This document shows positions 59,453 to 64,000 of a stretch of 64,000 bases of DNA, one piece after another. The stretch's first letter is position 1; every line of letters begins with the position of its first letter. The notes below the pieces were generated by a model. That model was not told where the DNA came from. It was given only the letters and a program-made list of their open reading frames with translations, and did no database searches. The DNA is from Chloracidobacterium sp. (GTDB lineage: Bacteria > Acidobacteriota > Blastocatellia > Pyrinomonadales > Pyrinomonadaceae): assembly GCA_016711345.1 (NCBI GenBank), contig JADJTD010000001.1, positions 2,170,001 through 2,234,000 of the forward strand, written 5' to 3'. A program made the position numbers and the translations under genes.

Positions 59453-60961
59453 ATGAAAAAGGAATTCGGCGACATGCCTGCCGAAGATTTCCGCAAATAT
59501 GGTTACGAGGTAGTTGATTGGATCGCAAACTATTTTGAGCATATTGACGAATTTCCGGTGCTGGCACAGGTCGAGCCAAACTGGTTAAAGGATAATCTTC
59601 CGGCGTCCGCGCCGGAACAAGGCGAGGATTTTGGCGACGTTTTGGCTGATGTTGATCGGCTAATTCTTCCATCGGTCACGCATTGGAACCATCCAAATTT
59701 TCACGGGCTTTTTGCAACCTCGACAAGTTCGGTTGGCGTTTTTGGTGAAATGCTGACGGCGGCATTCGATATGAAAGCGATGCTTTGGCGAACGTCGCCC
59801 GCATCGACCGAGCTCGAAGATGTAGTGCTCGACTGGCTGCGGCAGATGATGGCGCTGCCTGAGCATTTTGAAGGAATTATTTACGACACGGCATCGGTTT
59901 CGACAATGCACGCGATCGCTGCGGCTCGTGAACGGGCAGGCTTTCACATTCGCGATGAAGGCATGAGCGGCCGAGATGATCTGCCTTTGCTACGCGTTTA
60001 TGCCAGCGAACACGTCCATTCGTCGATAGATAAAGGCGTAATTACGCTCGGCCTTGGATTGCGTTCGCTTCGAAAGATCGAGTGCAACGCTGCATTTGAA
60101 ATGATCCCGGAAAAACTGGCTGAGGCAATAGAAGACGATATTGAAAATGGTTTTGTGCCCATCTGCGTGATCCCAACGGTCGGCACAACATCGACCTCAA
60201 GCGTCGATCCGGTCGATGCAATTGCTGATATCTGCGAGAAATATGGCATCTGGCTTCACGTTGACACGGCCTATGCCGGATCGACGGCGATCGTTCCCGA
60301 ATTTCAAAAGTATTTCAAAGGATGGGAACGAGCGGATTCGATCGTAGTCAACCCGCACAAATGGCTGTTCACGCCTTTCGATCTGTCGGTCTTGTATTGT
60401 AAGGACCTGAACGAATTGAAAGGCGCGTTTTCGCTGGTCGCGGAATATCTCAAGACAACCGATGAGCCCGCTGTAAAGAACGGCATGGATTACGGCATTC
60501 AGCTTGGACGACGTTTTCGGGCGTTGAAGCTGTGGTTCGTAATACGATATTTTGGCCGCGAAGGCCTTATTGCCCGGCTTCGTGAGCACTGCCGTCTTGC
60601 GAGACTGTTTGCATCGTGGGTTGAAGACTCGCCGGATTTCGAGCTGCTCGCGCCAGTGCCGTTTGCCCTTGTTTGTTTTCGTGCTCGTGTCAGTAGCCCG
60701 CACGTAAGTAAGGGCCTTGCCGAGTCAGAACCGGGAGCGATAGCGACTGGGTTCCTTTCCGACGAGAAATTGAACGCCCTGAACGAAAAAATAATGAATG
60801 AGATAAACGCATCCGGCGATGCTTATCTTTCTCATACAAAACTCAATGGTAAATACACGCTGCGGCTTTCGGTCGGCAGCATTCGCGTTGAAGAAAAACA
60901 CTTGTTAAAAGTCTGGGAGTTGTTAAATCGGCAATTAGCCGTGCAATTGGAACAAAAATAA
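59453..60961 (+). CDS. PLP-dependent decarboxylase (aromatic-L-amino-acid type) with in-frame repeat insertion
   Basis: 502 residues. Group II decarboxylase: HWNHPNFHGLFATSTSS, the ring-stacking His region VYASEHVHSSIDKG, LHVDTAYAGSTAI and the PLP lysine K303 in VVNPHKWLFTPFD. Substrate is an aromatic or other bulky amino acid. Residues about 415-433 (after LVCFRARV) are read from two fused repeat fragments, GCCCGCACGTAAGTAAGGGC and the inverse of CGCTCCCGGTTCTGAC; family members normally have a much shorter loop before NALNEKIMNEINASG. Shine-Dalgarno GAGAGG lies upstream of the ATG. Confidence 0.93.
   Translation: MKKEFGDMPAEDFRKYGYEVVDWIANYFEHIDEFPVLAQVEPNWLKDNLPASAPEQGEDFGDVLADVDRLILPSVTHWNHPNFHGLFATSTSSVGVFGEMLTAAFDMKAMLWRTSPASTELEDVVLDWLRQMMALPEHFEGIIYDTASVSTMHAIAAARERAGFHIRDEGMSGRDDLPLLRVYASEHVHSSIDKGVITLGLGLRSLRKIECNAAFEMIPEKLAEAIEDDIENGFVPICVIPTVGTTSTSSVDPVDAIADICEKYGIWLHVDTAYAGSTAIVPEFQKYFKGWERADSIVVNPHKWLFTPFDLSVLYCKDLNELKGAFSLVAEYLKTTDEPAVKNGMDYGIQLGRRFRALKLWFVIRYFGREGLIARLREHCRLARLFASWVEDSPDFELLAPVPFALVCFRARVSSPHVSKGLAESEPGAIATGFLSDEKLNALNEKIMNEINASGDAYLSHTKLNGKYTLRLSVGSIRVEEKHLLKVWELLNRQLAVQLEQK
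60695..60751 (+). repeat. Two repeat fragments inside the PLP decarboxylase gene
   Basis: AGCCCGCACGTAAGTAAGGGC (60695-60715) is a half copy of the palindromic family found at 11377-11516, 23757-23827 and 63461-63537. GTCAGAACCGGGAGCGATAG (60724-60743) is the inverse of a sequence at about 37086-37106. The frame stays open through both. Confidence 0.85.
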
Positions 60962-60962
60962 T

Positions 60963-61259
60963 ATGCTTATACACATCGTTTGCTGGAAATATAAAGCCGA
61001 GACCGAAGCCGAATTGCGTGATGAACATCGAGCTAAGCTGCGCGCTTTGCCGTCGCTGATACCCAATATCCTGAGTTTTGATGTTGGTGAGGATGTTTTG
61101 CATCTCGAACGCTCGTTCGACACGGGCCTCGTTTCTCATTTTGCAGATATTGCGGCGCTCGATCAATACAATGATCACCCCGAGCATCAAAAAGTTGCGG
61201 CGATGGGCAGGGAAATTGCAGAAAAGGTCGTTTCAGTGGATTTCTATCGATCCGAGTAG
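60963..61259 (+). CDS. Dabb (stress-responsive alpha/beta barrel) protein
   Basis: 98 residues, full length for the domain. Opens MLIHIVCWKYKAETEAELRD and ends VVSVDFYRSE; the family pattern FDTGLVSHFADIAALDQYND and HPEHQKVA is clear. Small dimeric ferredoxin-like barrels, some with cyclase activity in polyketide paths. Starts 1 base after the decarboxylase stop and is likely co-transcribed with it. Confidence 0.9.
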   Translation: MLIHIVCWKYKAETEAELRDEHRAKLRALPSLIPNILSFDVGEDVLHLERSFDTGLVSHFADIAALDQYNDHPEHQKVAAMGREIAEKVVSVDFYRSE

Positions 61260-61354
61260 CGAAAACTGTGTCAGCACAGCAGAATAGCAAACGATTTTGT
61301 TACTGCTAACATCAAACCAGAGCATATTTACAAGATATTTTGCGGATTATCGAA

Positions 61355-63436
61355 ATGAACAAGATCATCAGAAACGTATTTCAAGCGGCCGCTGTGTTGA
61401 CCGTTTTATCAATTCCTACGTTGGCGCAGGCGGTGAAGCGTGCCCCGTTTGACGTCACAAACTATGTGATGGACGTGTCCTTGATGCCGACGGAGCGAAA
61501 GATGAACGTGACCGTCGATGTCAGTTTCACGCCGCTCGAAGATACACGTTCCGTCGCGTTCGAATTGAACGGCTCTCTTAAAGTTGAAAGCGTTACGCGG
61601 CTTGATAAACCTACGGCTATTGCTCCTGCGCCAAAGCCTCCGATCAAATCTGTTCAGCCCAAAACAGTTCCGCAAAGCCCGATAACCTTTATCCAGGACC
61701 AAACAAACAGCACTGATCTCGGCCCGCACGTCCGTATTGATCTTGGTGACACTGTATTGAAAGGAACGCCGGTCGTGCTTCGTTTCAAATACAACGGCAT
61801 TCTTGATGGTCCTGCTGGCGGCCCGCTGCTGTCTAAACGGCTTGCTTACATCGGCGACGGTCAGGGTTATTTAATGTATGCGGCTCGGTGGTTCCCGTTT
61901 CACGATTATGCGGCGGATGTCGCGGCTTCGGACATTACGATCTCGATACCGGCAGGATTTCAGGTTGTCGGTTACAGCGATTCTGCGGTAGCAACCACGG
62001 GAAGTAAATACCGGTTTGTTCAATCAACGCCGGCACTGCCGGGAAACTTTGCGTACGGCAAATATGTGCCAAGAACGATGCGCATCGCCGATCAGGAATT
62101 GCAGTTTTTTGCAAAGCCGGGAAGCGACGCACTTATTTCGACCTACGGCGAAACGCTGGGTAAGGCGCTCGACTACTACACCAAGCGTTTTGGCGAACCG
62201 GCCAGCGGCAAGCGGTTGACGGTTGTCCAGATCGATGATGACAGCCTCGATTTTTATTCGTCGCGCGGCATGCTCTTTGTCGCACAGCGTCCGTTTGAAG
62301 AGGGCCGTGATGTCACGAAAGATCGTTTGGAACGCGAGGCGGCGTATCAATGGTGGGGTTTGACCGTCGGGCTGAAATCATTTGACGATGCATGGCTCTC
62401 GCAGGGGTTAGCTGAATATAGTGCATTTAGCTTGCGTGAAAGCCAGCTTGACGGGGCAAAGCTTGATGCGATCCGCCGCGAACTGCTCGAAAAATCACTT
62501 ACATTCGAGCAAACTGCATCGCTTTTGCGTGCGCCGGCAAGTCTTGACGATCAAAGCATCGGCTACCAGTACATCATGTATGCAAAAGGGGCGTTTGTTT
62601 ACAAGCTTCTTCGCGACACGCTTGGTGCTGATAAATTCGATCAGTTGTTGAAGACCTATTTGCAGGAGTTTCGCGGTAAGAGCGCGTCGATCGACGATTT
62701 TGAAAAGCTCAGCTCACGAATTGCCGGAAACAATATGCGATATTTCTTTGCCCGTTGGGTCGAGAGCACGGGCGTGCCTGAGTTTACGAGCGATTATCTT
62801 ATCCTGCGCACACGCGGCGGCAAATTCGTCGCTCGCGGCACCGTTAAGCAGAATTACGACAATCTCCGGCTGCCCGTTGACGTCCGACTCAAGTCCGAAG
62901 GCGATGAAGGCTTAAAGACGGTCACGCTCGATATGGAAGACGCGAGCGCCGACTTTAATATCGAATCTACGGGCAAACCGCTCGCAGTCGTTATAGATCC
63001 GAGCTATAAACTTCTTCGTATCTCGCCCGATCTGCGGGTTTCGTCGATCGCCCGCCGTGGCATCGAACAATTTAAGGAGGGCAATTACGTCGAAGCACAG
63101 ACGCAGTTCGAAGCCGCTCTGAAACTAGACCGCTCAAATTCGTGGATTTACTATCACCTCGGCCTATTGTTTCTCGAACAACGCAACTTCGACCTTGCGA
63201 TCGATAATTTCAAGGCCGCACTCAGCGGCAACCTCAATCCTGCATGGCTTTCCGTCTGGTCCAACATCAAAATGGGCAACGCCTACGACGCCAAAGGCGA
63301 CCGCACCAGAGCCACCGCCGCCTACAAACGCGCAGAAACACTCGGCGATAATTACGACAACGCCCAAGATTCCGTGAAAAAGTACATGGCCGCGCCCTAC
63401 GACCCCAAGGAAAAACAAACCACGGCGGTAAACTAA
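61355..63436 (+). CDS. Secreted M1-like pseudopeptidase with C-terminal TPR repeats
   Basis: 693 residues from the ATG at 61355 (signal peptide ending TLAQA; a TTG five codons upstream is less likely). The M1 fold is retained, but the zinc site is not: HEXXH reads REAAY at 327-331 and the third ligand, 18 residues on, is Q350 in WLSQGLAEYSAF. The general-base Glu (E328) is kept but no zinc ligand remains. Residues about 570-690 hold three TPR-like repeats (GNYVEAQTQFEAALKLDRSN; RNFDLAIDNFKAAL; YDAKGDRTRATAAYKRAE). Probably a non-catalytic extracellular binding or scaffold protein. Confidence 0.88.
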   Translation: MNKIIRNVFQAAAVLTVLSIPTLAQAVKRAPFDVTNYVMDVSLMPTERKMNVTVDVSFTPLEDTRSVAFELNGSLKVESVTRLDKPTAIAPAPKPPIKSVQPKTVPQSPITFIQDQTNSTDLGPHVRIDLGDTVLKGTPVVLRFKYNGILDGPAGGPLLSKRLAYIGDGQGYLMYAARWFPFHDYAADVAASDITISIPAGFQVVGYSDSAVATTGSKYRFVQSTPALPGNFAYGKYVPRTMRIADQELQFFAKPGSDALISTYGETLGKALDYYTKRFGEPASGKRLTVVQIDDDSLDFYSSRGMLFVAQRPFEEGRDVTKDRLEREAAYQWWGLTVGLKSFDDAWLSQGLAEYSAFSLRESQLDGAKLDAIRRELLEKSLTFEQTASLLRAPASLDDQSIGYQYIMYAKGAFVYKLLRDTLGADKFDQLLKTYLQEFRGKSASIDDFEKLSSRIAGNNMRYFFARWVESTGVPEFTSDYLILRTRGGKFVARGTVKQNYDNLRLPVDVRLKSEGDEGLKTVTLDMEDASADFNIESTGKPLAVVIDPSYKLLRISPDLRVSSIARRGIEQFKEGNYVEAQTQFEAALKLDRSNSWIYYHLGLLFLEQRNFDLAIDNFKAALSGNLNPAWLSVWSNIKMGNAYDAKGDRTRATAAYKRAETLGDNYDNAQDSVKKYMAAPYDPKEKQTTAVN

Positions 63437-63460
63437 GCCGCCAACGCCGTAAAGACCTAT

Positions 63461-63537
63461 TGCAGAAGCCCGCACGAAGTAAGGGCTTAACACTCAACGC
63501 CGAATGTTAAGCCCTCGCTCATGCGCAGGCCTCTGCA
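63461..63537. repeat. Palindromic repeat (GCCCGCACGTAAGTAAGGGC family), copy 4
   Basis: TGCAGAAGCCCGCACGAAGT, AAGGGCTTAACACTCAACGC, CGAATGTTAAGCCCTCGCTC, ATGCGCAGGCCTCTGCA. The arms have co-varied (GGGCTTAA with TTAAGCCC, against GGGCGGTA with TACCGCCC elsewhere), which argues that pairing is under constraint. Here it stands between two genes of the same strand and ends in AAAAAAA. Confidence 0.85.
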
Positions 63538-63541
63538 AAAA

Positions 63542-63585
63542 AACGTCGTTGATAATATCGAAGTTGGTGTATCATCAACGACGTT
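63542..63585. repeat. 12-bp perfect inverted repeat, loop 20
   Basis: AACGTCGTTGAT (63542-63553) and ATCAACGACGTT (63574-63585), in the space before the last gene. It could be an operator or a leader hairpin. Confidence 0.6.
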
Positions 63586-63655
63586 GGCAAATTCGCCGCC
63601 TAGCTGAAAGCCTGCCGCGTCCAACACGCCCGAGGCGCCACATAGTAAGTAGTTT

Positions 63656-64000
63656 ATGAAAGTATTGATAGCAACCACCCTCCTATCGCTAATTCTTTCT
63701 ATTCCGGCCTTTTCTCAGAAGATCGAGGACGGCTGGAAAGGACTGCTTCCTTTCAAATCGACAAGGGCGGATTTCGAAAAAATCTTTGGAAAGGGGACGC
63801 GTGACGAACTGGGAGAATTCGAGATGGTACTTCCCCAGCGATACGTGTACCGAACCGACGAAACGCTCATTCGGGTTACCTATTCTGAAAAACAATGTGA
63901 TGCCCGAGACGTTTTTTATCGGATGAACGTTCCCGATGGAACAGTTCTTCGATACAGCGTTTCGTTCAAACACCCAAAACCTCTTTCAGGTTTCACGTTT
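63656..64000 (+). CDS. Exported protein of unknown function, 5' part
   Basis: The frame starts at the ATG at 63656 and is still open at the window end, 115 residues on. A Sec signal peptide (MKVLIATTLLSLILSIPAFS, then QK) is followed by WKGLLPFKSTRADFEKIFGK, a short motif with a strand-helix look. One cysteine (EKQCDARD). I recognise no family. The complete gene lies beyond the window. Confidence 0.75.
   Translation, partial: MKVLIATTLLSLILSIPAFSQKIEDGWKGLLPFKSTRADFEKIFGKGTRDELGEFEMVLPQRYVYRTDETLIRVTYSEKQCDARDVFYRMNVPDGTVLRYSVSFKHPKPLSGFTF

Overview
The window reads as a chromosomal stretch of a free-living, Gram-negative-type bacterium. My best placement is Acidobacteriota, class Blastocatellia (Pyrinomonas-like). 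This is an inference from gene content: futalosine-route menaquinone genes (mqnA, mqnC), Thr/Pro-rich linkers in giant secreted proteins, a class II photolyase, many Sec, Tat and lipoprotein signals, and intergenic spaces packed with palindromic repeats. Genes are closely spaced on both strands. I see no rRNA, tRNA, CRISPR array, prophage or classical insertion sequence.

Layout. 1-7.4 kb: 3' end of a VOC protein, an exported cyclophilin, an active-looking secreted M1 peptidase, a fused alpha/beta E1 of the branched-chain 2-oxoacid dehydrogenase type, a GxxExxY nuclease-fold gene between 33-bp inverted repeats, a RibD/DHFR-like protein and a Tat-exported threonine-aldolase-like enzyme. 7.4-18.1 kb: mostly minus strand, with a winged-helix protein, an exported glycine-zipper protein, a 1275-residue delta-60 repeat protein, pabC-like lyase, alpha/beta hydrolase and truB; OsmC and a 139-residue orphan are on plus. 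18.2-23.8 kb, plus strand: recX, fasciclin, msrB, a truncated alaS, a broken small gene, a degenerate response regulator, an O-methyltransferase and a pirin. 23.8-28.5 kb: threonine genes thrA-thrC (minus) and thrB (plus, divergent). 28.6-33.9 kb: clpA, a flavin monooxygenase and a photolyase. 33.9-36.1 kb: a three-gene cluster of cytochrome b, molybdopterin oxidoreductase and arginyltransferase. 36.1-37.1 kb: a repeat-rich stretch with almost no coding. 37.2-44.9 kb: small housekeeping and membrane genes ending in mqnC. 45-51.7 kb: mqnA, a cyclase, an alkyltransferase-like protein, nadK and a SurA/PpiD-like chaperone. 51.9-54.4 kb: a secreted cohesin/dockerin protein. 54.5-59.3 kb: the livKHMGF branched-chain amino-acid transporter. 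59.4-64 kb: a PLP decarboxylase, a Dabb protein, an M1-like pseudopeptidase with TPRs and the start of another exported protein.

Two themes stand out. First, at least six unrelated palindromic or inverted-repeat families lie between genes, often at convergent gene ends, and three families also lie in frame inside conserved genes (truB, mqnA, the PLP decarboxylase), so the repeats seem to be an active shaping force. One family brackets a PD-(D/E)XK-type gene and also occurs as a gene-less hairpin, which suggests a minimal mobile element. Second, two giant secreted proteins 37 kb apart share a C-terminal dockerin-like plus cohesin-like module, which suggests self-assembly on the cell surface.

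Starts were chosen from signal peptides, Shine-Dalgarno sequences and spacing to the neighbouring gene. All domain calls are by eye, without database searches.
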